The translations under genes and the position numbers were made by a program. A DNA stretch of 64,000 nt from Leptobrachium leishanense (Eukaryota > Chordata > Amphibia > Anura > Megophryidae), in the NCBI GenBank assembly GCA_009667805.1, contig CM019069.1, positions 90,803,204-90,867,203 on the forward strand. Reading direction: 5' to 3'. Shown here piece by piece: positions 1 to 12,603 of this stretch (positions are counted from its first letter, which is position 1; each line of letters opens with the position of its first letter). The notes beneath the pieces are model-generated. The model had not been told where the DNA came from, searched no databases, and worked only from the letters and a program-made list of their open reading frames with translations.

Positions 1-930
1 ACTTATACATTGAGAAATATTTGGAATATTCCCAATGTATTTCTTTCTGTAATAATCTATTTACCAGGCGGATGTCGCCATCTACTGGCCAAATGGCGTT
101 ACTTTAGGTAGAATTGCAGCTAACTGCAGTCCGTGTCTTCGTGTCAGCTAGATAATGTCCCATATGTCAGGGCATTCCATAGCCGATTTTAAACTGTTTT
201 AGTACCTTGGTACTTGGTACCTGGTACCTTGGAAATCTGCACCTTTTTTGGCCGATTTTCAGCCAATTTTCCATTTTGGGAGATTCAAATGCATGTTTAC
301 CGCCATATCAATTCTTGTTAAAATTTCGGATAAAATATCAGCTCTTGCGGCTATACATTTTAATGGAAATAATGGCAATATTGATACAAAATAATTTTAA
401 TGGTATGCCGATTTCTGCAAAATTATCAAGTGCTAAACGGTGTTGATAAATGGCTCTTTGGATGCTTTTTGCCGTGTTTTCTGTATTGGTTCAGCTGGTA
501 GTGGGCAGACATTGCATGTTGTGTGTTTTGAAGTGAAATGCTGGACATGCCCATTGTAATATTAAATCCCATAAATGTGTGTCTTATTACTGTAAATCCT
601 GTAAATGCGCACCTTAGTGTAAATTTCAGACATGGGTACCTTACTGCAAATTCCAGACATTATGCATTTTTTACTGTAAATCCCATAAATGAGTCTTATT
701 TTAAATCCCCTAAATGCAAGTCTTGTAGTAAATGCTGGACTAACCCGGTTTTACTGTAACTGTAGAAATATTATAGTATGGAGATATGAGTTGTAAATAG
801 AATAGTGGAATATTTAAGCAGTGAGTTGCAGGTTGTAAAAATAACAGTGAAATATTAATGTACAGATTTCCGCGTCTGACACCCACCAGGAGGCTGCAAC
901 TACCAGATGTATCCAGCCCAGTAACATGTA
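1..930. other. Unassigned AT-rich sequence
   Basis: No convincing gene or known element was recognised. Short open frames here have no recognisable motif and are judged to be chance. A degenerate tandem repeat occupies 561-735 and is listed separately. Confidence 0.5.
561..735. repeat. Degenerate short tandem repeat (about 31-40 bp unit)
   Basis: The phrase 'taaatcccataaatg' and close variants recur about five times with spacers containing 'gtcttattactg'. Unit length is irregular, so this is an old, decayed minisatellite-like array. No function is implied. Confidence 0.6.
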
Positions 931-1144
931 TAAAAAAATAACAAGAAAAAAGTGTCATCTGTGCTTATCCCTATAACACCATGTGAAACAAAACACAATT
1001 AGAGGTTTTAGCTTACTTGAATGGCCATTGAAGTTTTAAGCTCACCTGCCCCGTCAAGGCACTTGACGGGGCAGGTGAGTGTATAACCTCAATGACCATG
1101 TTATAGGGATATGCACAGATGACGCTTTTTTCTTGTTATGTTTT
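931..1144. repeat. Palindromic foldback element with perfect central hairpin
   Basis: Outer arms (931-985 and 1098-1144) are near-perfect reverse complements, including 'gtgtcatctgtgc' on the left and 'gcacagatgacgc' on the right. The centre holds a perfect 18-bp hairpin (1041-1058 with 1062-1079) around a 3-nt loop. The structure is a miniature foldback transposon-like element. No terminal motif assigns it to a superfamily. Confidence 0.75.
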
Positions 1145-3509
1145 AGACTTTTGAGTTATGACTATAAAAGTGTAATTGTTAATGTGCGGACTTGAAAGAA
1201 TTAAATTAATAGTATGGAGGTTATGCATATTTAAGTAAATGTGGGCGAAGAATCAGCCAATAGAATTAAATCGAGCCGCTTGTCAGTAACCGGTACCTAC
1301 TAAGGAAAAATATTTTCGCAAGCCATCTATCCTTGGTAGTTCCCTGTTACTGACTCAATACTTACCCAACTGCTGCATTAGTGGCTACTACTGGGTCAGC
1401 GCTGGTATCAACTCCAAGTGTGACCCTGTGTGCAAGCTCCTATATGGCGGATCGCGCTGAGACCGCAAACGCACAGTGGAAATGATTTATTCCCAGTGTT
1501 CTGTAGCATGCAGCCTTGGACTCCGCAGGTCATGCTACCCCATGCACATGTGATCAACGGTAAGTAAAGGCTTTTTTAATCTATTTATTTTTCTGAGTTA
1601 AGGGATTTTGCAAAGGAAAAGCAAACATAGTTAACTCCAGGCTTTGAAAGGTGATATTCTTTGCAGACTGCTGGCTCGAGCCGCGAACAGCGAGCTACCA
1701 TGGCAGGGTGGGTAAGGGCCCATTATGTTTAGAACCCATGACACCTCCCCCACTTTCTAGAATGCTACAATTAAATCCGATTTTACTTACGCTAACTGCT
1801 ATAGAGTGCAGGAGAATGTATCAAGGATTTACAGTTTGTCCACAGAAAATCAATCTTCAAAAGATATTCCTTTCTCTGTGGGATTACAGCATCCCCTGTC
1901 GTAAATACTAAATAGAGTGATTTGGCTACATTTTTCATTGCTCTGTGTAAAGCAATGCAGCAAATGGATCACATTTTGGGAGGAAAGCAGTTAAATAATA
2001 GACCAGTTTAAAAACAACACTTCTGTTTATTAAACAGTAAGGTGCTTTCTACCATTATACACCAGTTTCTTATGTAATTTGATATCTCCTACAGAGTAAA
2101 TGTCAAATTATTTTTTAAAACAATCTAAAGGCTTTTATGGAAAATTAAGTTTAATTTTCAGATTCGCACAGTATGAATGAGAAATATGCATCTCAGAATC
2201 TGCATCATTATGTAATACTGCACCAGACTGTTTTTTAATTGCTGATTATCTCTCTATATATTATATCGGTGAGATGGAGAATGGAATAAAAATCAGGGAA
2301 TATATAGTATCAATATATAGAAATCTTTTATCTCTTAATAGAATTGTATATTGTATTAATTTACAGAACATATAAATGCATGCATGGAGCATTGAGATAT
2401 GTAATGATATCCTATTGCTCTGGAACACCAATTGAATCAGAACATCTGAACCTATCCTCATGTGCCTTTGATGTGATGGCGGGTGCTTGTGGGATGCAAG
2501 TTACAGCTAATGGCTATTTTTTAGAAGCTTAAGCAGCTCTGTCTTGAGAATGAAACTGATTCTCTCATGCTTGCAACGTCTGAGGCAATCGATCGTTCCT
2601 AATGGAGTCTCTTTAATGAAAGAGAAAGGTGCCACAGTCCACATAAAGTGATCTACAGCTCTATTGTCCTGGCTTTTGGTCCTTAGATGAAAGATCGGGC
2701 TTAGTTAGGAACAGAGATCAAAAGGATAAAGGCTGTAAATAAATTCTTAAAGTGCTGACCCCTTCATGATATACTCATTACATTAATGTGCTGTAGATAA
2801 CAGGACGAGTGATACTGGACTGTCCCTGTGTGATGCTGAGATTGAGGTTTGCATTATATTTGTAATAATGATCCAAAATCCAGTTGATCAGGATCCCAGT
2901 GTTTAATATGGAACTAATTTATAGTGAAAATATACATGTGACAGGGGTTAGGGGTGCTTATCAGGATATACGTAGTTCCTTAGCCAATAATGTGCTTATA
3001 CATTGAATATGTTAAAATTGCAGCCTATTTGTGGTCCAGTATATAATTCCAAAAATACACCATAAATACAAACGTACGGAAAACTACAATATTATTTTAT
3101 AATGTGTTGGCAGAAAAAAATGTAAATGACAGTAAGTTAGTAGAGAAAAATGTATTGGAAAATACATATTTTATGACGTAAGTCATTCCTTCTTTCACAC
3201 GAGAGAAAGTCAAAAAAGTAACATGAATTGTGGTTATTCATGTTTATTCCTAAATTAGGTGTTTTTTAAATCTTTGCAACTATATTAAAGTAGAGTGATC
3301 GAAAATTGAATATGTGAAATGAACTGAGTGGTCCGAAAGGGTGGTCCTACTAATGTCTACACAACCAAAAAGTATTTATAAGGCTCTAGAAAGATAGAAC
3401 TAATACAAAAAGACTGCAAACCTCTCTTGGATTGAGATATCCTGGTAAAAAAATAGCCACTAGCTAGATCCTATCATTTTCCTTGCTATATCAATGTAAT
3501 GAGAAATTT
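1145..3509. other. Unassigned sequence
   Basis: About 2.4 kb without recognisable coding, RNA or mobile-element signature. A weak imperfect hairpin lies near 1285-1355. The longest open frames are under 90 codons and show no domain. Confidence 0.5.
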
Positions 3510-3889
3510 AGGAACAAAAGGTCCTTCCGATTGGAGGGAACAGTGAGAACATGAAAAAATAAAACTTAACTTTTATTGACAAAAATTACAAAAATAAAAA
3601 GATAGGTGCACTAGTCATTACACACAATTTAAATTATAGCAGAAAGAATAAATCACACTAATCCTTTCTTTGAAAGTAGCTTGGTGTTAGTTATACCTGG
3701 GTGTAACTAACACCAAGCTACTTTCAAGGAAAGGATTAGTGTGATCTATCCTTTCCGCTATATTTTAAATTGTGTGTAATGACTAGTGCACCGGTCTAAT
3801 TTTTATTTTTGCCATTTTTGTCAATAAAAGTTAAGTTTTATTTTTTCACGTTCTCACTATTCCCTCCAATCAGAAGGATCTTTGTTCCT
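3510..3889. repeat. Long palindrome (foldback element), arms about 185 bp
   Basis: The left arm from 3510 ('aggaacaaaaggtcc') pairs with the right arm ending at 3889 ('ggatctttgttcct'). The innermost perfect stem is 3681-3693 with 3704-3716, closing a 10-nt loop. Arms are diverged by scattered substitutions. It carries no reading frame and is best explained as a non-autonomous foldback element. Confidence 0.8.
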
Positions 3890-4803
3890 AATCACGCAGG
3901 TTATCCCCGATATTGAGAACATCTGTTGAGACATCGAGGAACAGACCTCTCATTTCCTTTTTTTGAGATCCCTCAGTGGATGCCAAATTGTTTTCCTAAT
4001 GAAAAATGTAAGCTATTTAAAAATTTTTGGTGTGAAGCCTTGCCAGTAGTTGAGCCGGATGGACGAGTTTCGGTCTATAATTCTTTATTTTCAATATGTG
4101 TTTTATAATTTACCCTCACCAACCGTTTTATTGCTGTGTTCATTTGAGGATTTCAATGACTACTGAGTCTCCCAGATGTCTGTGGCCTGTGTCTCTGCTC
4201 CTGCTTGCTGCAATGTTCTGTGCCTGGTGGAATACTGATTCCAACTTTGGAGTGCAATCTCACAACTATTGACCGCGACTCAGCCACCAAGGCTCACCCT
4301 GAGAATCTTCGGAGACTGGGAAAGCTAACTGCAATCAGTGCAATAATAGGATTCGTGTCCTGTGGTCTCTGTTCTCTGGGCTGGTTCCCAGGACTGACGC
4401 ATTGGAATCCTGGCAAGCACAAACTACTGAACTACCTCTCTATACAATCAGTTGGCTCACAGTCTACCTCGTCCAAATAAATGCATCACAGGCAGCAAAA
4501 ATTTGCATATGAGGGGTCCCACAGGAGATTGCTCCACATGTCTTACTAAATTAATCAATGATCTGGCATTTCACCTTCTCCTTGCAGCCCAAGCTGAGCA
4601 AACAATGATGTGTATACGGTGGGCTACTATGATGACAGAAGATACCCCAAGGGACTTGATTGCAGTCAATTGCAATTATTCAGCCAGGACTCATCCGAAC
4701 TCTGTTGATTAATCTGATGAACAAGTGAAAGCTCAGTTTATACTAATGTCTTTCAAATTTGAGTTACATGCCTGTTAACAATTAAGCATAATCCAAGCAC
4801 ATA
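3890..4803. other. Unassigned sequence
   Basis: No recognisable element. Two overlapping open frames of 86-91 codons at 4205-4712 lack any identifiable motif and are treated as chance. Confidence 0.45.
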
Positions 4804-5977
4804 AGGGATTATTCAGGGGCTCTCTCGTTCCCCACACTTTGGGAATCAAATTCCCCAACCTTGCAGTGAATTCAGGATTCACCGCAGGGTCCATGAAGTG
4901 TAGGGAAAAGCCACAGCAAAATTGCCGACTTAAAAAAAGAATGCTGCAAACCCGCCAATATTATCGGATCCTATGCTTTCGGCAGGTCCGGCAGATTATC
5001 GGATTGGATCCGATTCAATAAACCACTGAAACTATCAGATCTGATCGTTTCGGCCGTTTTCAGCATTTTTTTTTTTACATCCGCAGAAATTATCGGATCC
5101 GATCCGATTCGTTAAATTGCCGGATTGGATAATTATTCTAGATTGTAAATTCCCATGAGAATAGGGCCCTCGTTTCCTCCTGTACTGCTTTATCAAATGT
5201 TGTTCAGTCTCAATGTATTGTAACCCTGTTTATATGATGTCCATTGTTCAGCACTGCGGAATATGCTGGCGCTATATAAATAAAGTATAATAATATAATA
5301 ACAATAATCCGATAAACTGCCGATCTGCGACTGCAGACGAACCACTGAACACAGTAACAACCAGCCATTGGAAAAAGCCAACAAGCCGAACAAGGTAAAA
5401 AAAAAAAACTATTGAAAGTGTCAAATTTGAAATGCTGTTTGCAAAAAAACTACTGGGCGAAAATGTCTGGAATTAACATATAAGGTCCTATGAATGATAA
5501 TAAAAAGGTCTGTTACACAAAAGAGTAAAAAGGCTATTTAAGAAAAATTAGAAAAAAATAATTTTGTGAAAAAATCCTGAAAAATGCATAATAAAATGTA
5601 AAAAAATAAATAAAGAAACTTTTTGCTGCAGATTAAAAGAATAAATGGTTTCATAGATATTGAATAAATCCGGGAGCATTTTTAACATTGAAACCTATGG
5701 GATTCGCCTTATTAAACCTGCTGAATGAAACCACCGAACATCAGGGCATTTCACTGATATTTCTCTGCTGTTCGGTGTTCTCTGAATAGGTTAACCATTG
5801 CTTCTCTATGGGGATTTCCCTGCAGTCGAACAGGCACCGTATTTGCTGGCAATTCACCAAAATTTGGCGAACTGTCTGCTTTGTGAACAGCCGAATGGCC
5901 ACGAAATTGCAATGTATGGGGAAATTCACTGTTCGGTAACATTTAGGAGCCTGATCAGCTCTCTCTAAATAACCCTG
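4804..5977. mobile_element. Foldback MITE, 'GGGTTATTCAGAG' family, copy 1
   Basis: It begins with a 'ggattattcaggggctctct' end and closes with 'ctctctaaataaccctg', an inverted repeat. Its interior shares blocks with copies at 32219-33027, 54954-55818 and 57332-58231, for example the 'ttgcaaaaaaactactg' block and the 'cgaacaggcaccgta' block. It carries no transposase. A LINE tail interrupts it at 5142-5308. I could not define a target duplication, so the superfamily stays open. Confidence 0.65.
5142..5308 (+). mobile_element. L2-type LINE 3' tail (5'-truncated)
   Basis: It matches the 3' end of the L2-type LINE at 15185-15325, sharing 'gggaatagggccctc', 'aatgtattgtaaccctg' and 'gcggaatatgctggcgct', and ends in an AT-rich '(ataata)' tail. 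It is a short 5'-truncated insertion nested in the surrounding foldback element. Confidence 0.8.
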
Positions 5978-6110
5978 ATAGAGTACTCATTGATGGAATC
6001 TCTATTAGGATTCTATTTTAGCAGTTCCATTTTTGAAACAAGCTATAATGTACATTCCATACCAGTAACTGTGATGCCCACTTAATTAAAATAACAATAG
6101 AAAAAATATA

Positions 6111-7688
6111 CAGTGGGGCAAAAAAGTATTTAGTCAGCCACCAATTGTGCAGGTTCTCACACTTAAAAAGATGAGAGAGGACTGTAATTGTCATCATAGG
6201 TACACTTCAACTATCACATTATCTGATTTTTAAAGAATTTATTTGCAAATTATGGTGGAAAATAAGTATTTGGTCAATATCAAAAGTGCATCTCAATACT
6301 TTGTTATATATCTTTTGTTGGCAATGACAGAGGTCAAACGTTTTGTGTAAGTCTTCACAAGGTTTTCACACACTGTTGCTGGTATATTTGCCCATTCCTC
6401 CATGCAGATCTCCTCTAGAGCAGTGATGTTTTGGGGCTGTCGCTGGGCAACACGGAACTTCAACTCCCTCCAAAGGTTTTCTATGGGGTTGAGATCTGGA
6501 GACTGGCTAGGCCACTCCAGGACCTTGATATGCTTCTTACGAAGCCACTCCTTCGTTGCCCGATCGGTGTGTTTGGGATCATTGTCCTGCTGAAAGACCC
6601 AGCCACGTTTCATCTTCAATGCCCTTGCTGATGGAAGGAGGTTTTCACTCAAAATCTCACGATACATGGCCCCATTCATCCTTCCCTTTACACGGATCAG
6701 TCGTCCTGGTCCCATTGCTGAAAAATAGCCCCAAAGCATGATGTTTCCGCCACCATGCTTCACAGTAGGTATGGTGTTCTTTGGATGCAACTCAGCATTC
6801 TCTCTCCTCCAAACACGACAAGTTGAGTTTTTACCAAAAGTTGTACTTTAGTTTCATCTGACCATATGACATTCTCCCAATCCTCTTCTGGATCATCCAA
6901 ATGCTCTCTAGCAAACTTCAGACGGGCCCGGACATGTACTGGCTTGAGCAGGGGGACACGTCTGGCACTGCAGGATTTGAGTCCCTGGCGGCGTAGTGTG
7001 TTACTGATGGTAGCCTTTGTTACTTTGGTCCCAGCTCTCTGCAGGTCATTCACTAGGTCCCCCCGTGTGGTTCTGGGATTTTTGCTCACTGTTCTTGTGA
7101 TCATTTTGACCCCACAGGGTGAGATCTTGCGTGGAGCCCCAGATTGATGGAGATTATCAGTGGTCTTGTATGTCTTCCATTTTCTAATGATTGCCCCACA
7201 GTTGATTTCTTCACACCAAGCTGCTTGCCTATTGCAGATTCAGTCTTCCCAGCCTGGTGCAGGTCTACAATTTTTTTATGGTGTCCTTCGACAGCTCTTT
7301 GGTCTTGACCATAGTGGAGTTTGGAGTGTGTCTGTTTGAGGTTGTGGACAGGTGTCTTTTAAACTGATAACAAGTTCAAACAGCTGCCATTCATACAGGT
7401 AACGAGTGGAGGACAGAGTAGCCTCTTAAAGAAGACGTTACAGGTCTGTGAGAGCCAGAAATCTTGCTTGTTTGTACTGTACTGTAGGTGACCAAATACT
7501 TATTTTCCACCATAATTTGCAAATAATTTCTTTAAAAAACAAACAATGTTATTTTCTGGATTTTTTTTTCTCATTTTGTCTCTCATAGTTGAAGTGTACC
7601 TATGATGGCAATTACAGGCCTCTCTCATCTTTTTAAGTGGGAGAACCTGCACAATTTGTGGATGACTAAATACTTTTTTGCCCCACTG
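6111..7688 (-). mobile_element. Tc1/mariner transposon, complete ends
   Basis: A 1578-bp element is bounded by inverted 'CAGTGGGGCAAAAAAGTATT' termini (right end 'ccccactg') and flanked by TA dinucleotides at 6109-6110 and 7689-7690, as expected for Tc1/mariner insertion. The inverted terminal region extends well inside both ends ('cctatgatg', 'agatgagag'). The transposase frame on the minus strand is broken, so the copy cannot move by itself. Confidence 0.93.
6293..7312 (-). pseudogene. Tc1 transposase, frameshifted
   Basis: Tc1 transposases bind their own terminal repeats through an N-terminal paired-like helix-turn-helix and cut and paste DNA using a DD34E RNase H-fold domain. The likely start is the ATG at 7312 (MVKT). 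The helix-turn-helix region follows, then the catalytic domain. Visible catalytic motifs are 'WSDETKV', 'QQDNDPKHT' and '[10 protein letters not shown]', supplying both aspartates and the glutamate. The length from start to the stop at 6293 is about 340 codons, normal for the family. The frame is broken: one block covers 6760-7104 and another 6293-6790 in a different frame, and the N-terminal block lies out of frame upstream. This is a recently dead copy with an otherwise well preserved sequence. Confidence 0.9.
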
Positions 7689-8159
7689 TACATAGCTATG
7701 TAACTAAAAAGAAAATATGCAGATTCTGAATGCATAATTAATGAGGCAGCAGACTCACGGATGACAAAAACCTTAACAAAGCTGTAATTACATTAGATGG
7801 CCATTAGCATTTGTTCGGTGATCAGGACAATTTCCATTTATGCAAACACTATTTTTCACATTTTCCAATTATTATTTTGTAAAGAGGTCATCGCACAATC
7901 AGACAAGAAAGGGTGAGGGTTGTGCAGGGCCGCAAGAAGTCTTCTATAAGCATAAGAAAAATAACAAAAACAGGAAAAAATAAAATGGTTAAATAAGAAT
8001 AAAAGGCAGCTGGGGAAGAAAAAAAATCAGCAGTAAATCTGCACTGTCCTCAAAAATGTCACAAAAAATGAAAAGAAAACAAGGATGCCCTCAAAAGATG
8101 GCACAGTAATGGGGGCATTACTAAGATGCGCTAGGAAGCGCGTTGACGGGGCTGCAAAG
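7689..8159. other. Unassigned sequence
   Basis: About 470 bp with no recognised element. It is A-rich toward the right end before the LINE begins. Confidence 0.4.
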
Positions 8160-8372
8160 TGCGATCCTTCCCATCTAAGCTCTTAGAAAAACTAGTTTTC
8201 AACCGCCTCTCCCTCTTCCTCTCCTCCAATTCCCTACTCGACCCACTGCAATCGGGTTTCCGTCTCCTACACTCAACTGAAACTGCCCTCACCAAAGTCA
8301 CCAACGACCTCCTAAATGCTAAAAAACACGGACACTATTCTAAATCCTCATCTGCTTGACCTCTCAGTGCTT
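8160..8372 (+). pseudogene. L2-type LINE reverse transcriptase, 5' piece (split by insertion)
   Basis: The translation contains '[18 protein letters not shown]' and '[17 protein letters not shown]', which matches the finger region of the L2-type LINE at 22406-23698. It stops abruptly where the poly-T start of the minus-strand L1/Tx1 element begins. The continuation of the same LINE resumes at about 14006, so the two pieces were one insertion before the L1/Tx1 element landed. The piece lacks the LINE 5' end and endonuclease. Confidence 0.85.
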
Positions 8373-8645
8373 TTTTTTTTTTTTTTTTTGAAATTCTGTA
8401 TTTTATTAAGTTTTATAATATGACATTACAATCAATACGATGCATAAATCAGATGAATCAGAGGTGCATTATACTGAGAGCGATATGAAAAATAAAAAAC
8501 GCAAAACAGAAATTAAAGAAAAAGAAAAAGAAAAAAAATATATAAACAAGAGAAGAAGAAGAGCGAAAGGGAAAAGAGGGGAGGGGTAAGGGTAAAGGAA
8601 AGTGTCAGCCTCCGCGGGAAGGAATCTATCCCACAATCCCGACCT

Positions 8646-11600
8646 CTATGGCAGCGCTGGGCATCCAATCCACGCTGCCCAGATCTTCAGGTAAAGGTGT
8701 GGCGTATCGTGAATCTGAGCCGTCAGTTGCTCCATCATCCTTGCCTCCGTGAACATTCCACTCAGTTCCGGGTAGGAAGGAAGCGTTGGTTGGTTCCAGT
8801 GCCTTGCCAAGGCCCTGCGAGCGATTAAGGTGACTCGAGCAATAAGTTTGTTCTCGCATCGCAGTAACCCTTCCACGGGACGGGACAGTAGGAATGTCCA
8901 TGGGTTGATCTCCACCGGTCTTTCAAGGGCCTGATGTAGCCAATCCGCCAGTGTGGCCCAATACGGGCGAAGTTTAGGGCACAACCACCATTGGTGGTAA
9001 TATGTCCCGAGTTGACCACAGCCTCTCCAGCATAGTCCATTCGGGATAGCATGCATGTGATGTAGGCGCACCGGGGTAAGGTACCAGCGGAATAGAGTCT
9101 TAACACTTTGTTCCATGTGGGTAATGCAGCCCGACGATTTAAAGTTGGCCTCCCAAATCTCGGACCAGTCCTCTTCGTCAAGCTCCTCTCCAATGTCCGC
9201 TTGCCATTTGAGCATATATGGGAAATGACCAGGGTGGCCATGTAGGACCAGCGATTGATATATGGAAGAAATCGCACCTTTAAAGGTCGTACCACGAAGG
9301 CAAATCTTTTCAAACCAGGTGGGTGTCAGAGTGGCTGCCTGTTTGATGTTATGTTGCGAGACGAAACTTGAAAGCTGGAGGTAGCGGAAGAGGTCTCTGG
9401 ATGTAAGTGGCAATTCAGTGGCTATATCCGCGTACGTTCGAAGGTGACCATCCACCATCAGGTCCGCAATACGGGAGATGTCCCCTTGATCATAGACATT
9501 GAAATCTTGTGGCGTCATACCGGGGAGGAACCATGGATTACGATACAAAGGGAGGAGTGGGGAGATCTCGGCAGTGAGAGAAAATTTTCTGGACAATGTG
9601 TCCCAAGTGTGGAGGGAATGAGACACCAAAGGGCAGCGTAAACGCTGGTCTTTTCTTGCTGATTTTGGAAGCCACATGAAAAATGGGAGCAGATCAGGAA
9701 GCATCATATCATTTTCAATATCAACCCAGCGTTTCTGAGCAATTGGAAGATGCCATTCGGCAATCTGGGTCAGCAGGGCAGCACTCAAATATAATTTAAG
9801 GTTCGGTAGGGCCAGACCTCCTGATGTTTTCGGGATGTACATAAGACGCCGTGCTATACGGGGTCGTCTACCCGACCACACAAATTTGTCAATACGTTGC
9901 TGCATATCTTTCAGGGCGTTTGGGGGGACGTGAATGGGCAAGGACTGAAACAGATAGAGCAGGCGCGGTAAAACATTCATTTTAATCGAGTTCAGTCTCC
10001 CCAGCCAGGATATGGACATCTCTTGCCAAGAGTCAATATCGTGTTTGATTTGTGTGAGCAGAGGGGTGTAGTTGAGGTCATAGAGTTGGTCCAGGTGTGG
10101 GGACAGTTTCAGGCCTAGATACGTCAGCGGAGAGGAGGAAATAGGAAGGGAGAAGTTAAGGGCTAGAAGGTCAGAGGACGAGGCAGGTAGATTAATTGGG
10201 AAAGCGGCGGATTTACGCTTGTTAATTTTAAAGCCAGAGAGGGAGGCAAAAGTGTCCAATAGATCAAACAGGTATGGAAGGGAGCGCATAGGGCGGCTCA
10301 GGGTAAGGAAAAGATCGTCTGCATACGCTGCTACCTTATATTCGTTCATCCCGACCGTAATACCGGAGATGTCTGAGTTATGCCTAATTGTGGACAGAAG
10401 GGGTTCGATGCAGAGGGCGAACAGTAGTGGGGACAGAGGGCAGCCCTGCCGTGTCCCGTTGCGGATATCTATGCGACGAGGGCAAGCCCCGGGTAGGGGG
10501 AGGAGCGCTGTCGGGGAGTCGTAAAGTGCGGTGATGGCAGTGTAGAAAGAATGAGGTATCCCTACGTGAGTTAGGGTGTGAAACATGAAAGGCCAGGTGA
10601 GGCGGTCGAACGCCTTCTCGGCGTCCAACGAGAGGAACAGCGTTGAAAGGTTAGAGGTCTGAGCTACCCATATCAGGTCAATACAGCGGCGAGTATTATC
10701 TCTGGCCTGCCTGTGGGGGACAAATCCCACCTGATCTGCATGTATGAGGGTAGGGAGAAAGGGGTTTAGTCTGGTGGACAATATTTTAGTAAAGATCTTA
10801 TAGTCGATATTTAGCAGTGCTATGGGGCGGTAGTTGAGAGGGTCTAGGGGGTCTTTGCCTGGTTTCGGGATAAGGGCAAGGGTAGAGGATTGCATGTCGG
10901 CCGTAAGGGGTTTACCCTCCATAAGGGAGTTGTACATTATGGTGAGAGGGGTGAGGAAGATGTTCAGGAAGGTTTTGTAATATAGGCAAGTGTACCCATC
11001 TGGGCCAGGGGCCTTACCAGATTTGAAAGATTTGAGTGCTGCTGCCACCTCCTCCTCCTTTATCGGGGCCCCCAGTCTCTCCGATTGCGAAGTCGTGAGT
11101 TTTGGAAGATCAGCCTTGTGAAGAAATTGAAGAATTCGGTCACGGAGAGCGGGGTCTTTGACAGTCTGATGAGGAGCGTGGTCGTATATGGCTTGTAGCG
11201 TTTGTCCAAATTCTGTCGCTATGTCTTCGGGGTTGGTGACCACCCTGCCCTTCATGGTTCTTATACGTGGGATAATCCGTTCGTTATATTGGGAGCGTAG
11301 CTTACGTGCCAGCATGGAGTCCGCTTTGTTGCTTTTTTCATAGTACATGCGTTTGGTATACTTCATTGCTCTAGCCGTATCGGCCACCAGCAGTGCGCGG
11401 AGTTCAGTCCTGGTTCGTTGGAGTGCATGAAAGTGGTCTGTGACGGGAGGCCTTGTGTTGACGTTCCCTGTGAGCAAGCTGAGCTTGAAGAGCTGTAAGT
11501 TGGGCAAGCTTGGTCCGTTTATGTCGTGTAGCAAGTGCTATAATATGTCCTCTGAGAACAGTTTTGTGTGCAGCCCAGAGCGTAATGGGTGAGTCGACAG

Positions 11601-12464
11601 AGTCGGTGTTGAGGTCAAAATATTCCCGAGCTGCGTCGCCAATAGATGCCCGCATTTCTGTATTATGCAATAGAGAGTCATTCAGTTTCCATGCCCAGTG
11701 TGAGTGATAGTTGGGGATCCGGAACGACATGGTGATGTCCGCATGATCGGACCATGTGATCGAGTGAATATCTGTGTTGTTAACAAATGGAAGACAGTCC
11801 CGTGACAAGAGAAACATGTCGATTCTGGAGTATGTGCGATGCGGGTGCGAGAAAAAAGTATAGTCCTTGACCGAAGGGTGTTGGAGTCGCCATGCGTCTA
11901 GCAGGGCATGTCGAGTGCAGAAAGAAAGCAACAATTTGTCTGAAGGATGTGACACATGAATCGGAGAAGTACGGTCCACTGCCGGGCATAGTGTAGCGTT
12001 GAAATCTCCGGCAAGTATTGTACGACATGTAGCAGAGGTTGGCATATGAGAAGACAGGGTCGACCAGAAGGCCGTATCCGGCGTGGGGGGCGCATAGACG
12101 TTCAGCACTGTGAGGGACAGATGAGATAACGTACAATGGAGTATCAAAAAGCGGCCTTCCGGGTCCATCACGGAGGAGAGAACTTTTAAGGGGCAATTCT
12201 TACGTATTAAGATCGCCACCCCATTTTTCTTAGGAGCAACAGAGTTATATGCAAAGAATCCCGTTGGGAATCGAGAGTCCTTCAGTGATGGGGGTTTAGT
12301 GGAGGAGAAATGAGTCTCCTGAATAAAGGCGACATCCGTCTTCATCCGTCTGAGGTGTCGGAGGAGAGTCCGACGTTTTTGGGGGAGTTGAGTCCATGGG
12401 CGTTGATAGAGAGCATCCGCAAGCAGTCCACAGCAGCCTGGGCAGGAGCATTCGAGAGCGCCAT
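8646..12464 (-). pseudogene. L1/Tx1 ORF2: AP endonuclease plus reverse transcriptase, two frameshifts
   Basis: ORF2 protein nicks target DNA and reverse-transcribes the LINE RNA from the nick. The likely start is the ATG at 12464, giving 1273 codons, the usual L1 ORF2 length. The endonuclease domain shows 'SINAHGLNSPKK', 'FIQETH', 'LAGDFNATL', 'YSRIDMFLLS' and 'WSDHADI'. The reverse transcriptase shows 'GKAPGPDGYTCLYY', 'LSLDAEKAFDRLTW', 'GTRQGCPLSPLLFAL' and the catalytic 'AYADDLF' near 10315-10326. The C-terminus has a cysteine-histidine cluster in 'LCWRGCGQLGTYYHQWWLCP'. One single-base frameshift lies near 12385 in an A-run between the first endonuclease motifs. A second lies near 11450 between endonuclease and RT. 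The 962-codon RT block itself is open, so inactivation looks recent or could include sequencing error. Confidence 0.9.
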
Positions 12465-12575
12465 CTTGGTTCGGCTAGAAGAGGTGGGAGGCAGAAGAAA
12501 AGGAGGGGGAGGTGGCGGGGAGAAAAGGGAAGAGAAACAGTAATAGTACTACAATAGTGGAAAGAAAGAGAGAGA

Positions 12576-12603
12576 GAAAAAAAAAAAAAAAAAAAAAAAA
12601 AAA
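12576..12603. repeat. Poly-A tract inside LINE inter-ORF region
   Basis: An uninterrupted A-run of nearly 30 bases on the + strand means a poly-T run in the sense strand between ORF1 and ORF2. It follows a 'gaaagagagagagag' purine stretch. It lengthens the gap between ORF1 stop and ORF2 start to about 486 bp. Confidence 0.85.

Noticed and set aside
1285..1355. Cloverleaf-like imperfect hairpin, considered as a tRNA or tRNA-derived SINE head
   Set aside because: No A-box or B-box consensus and no acceptor-stem pairing of the right length were seen.
4057..4075. 'GACCGAAACTCGTCC' on the minus strand, resembling the hammerhead half-core
   Set aside because: No CUGANGA-like sequence or stem II lies upstream, so only half of the motif exists.
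4205..4712. Two overlapping frames of 91 and 86 codons considered as a small gene
   Set aside because: There is no recognisable motif, signal peptide or supporting neighbour; the lengths are within chance expectation.
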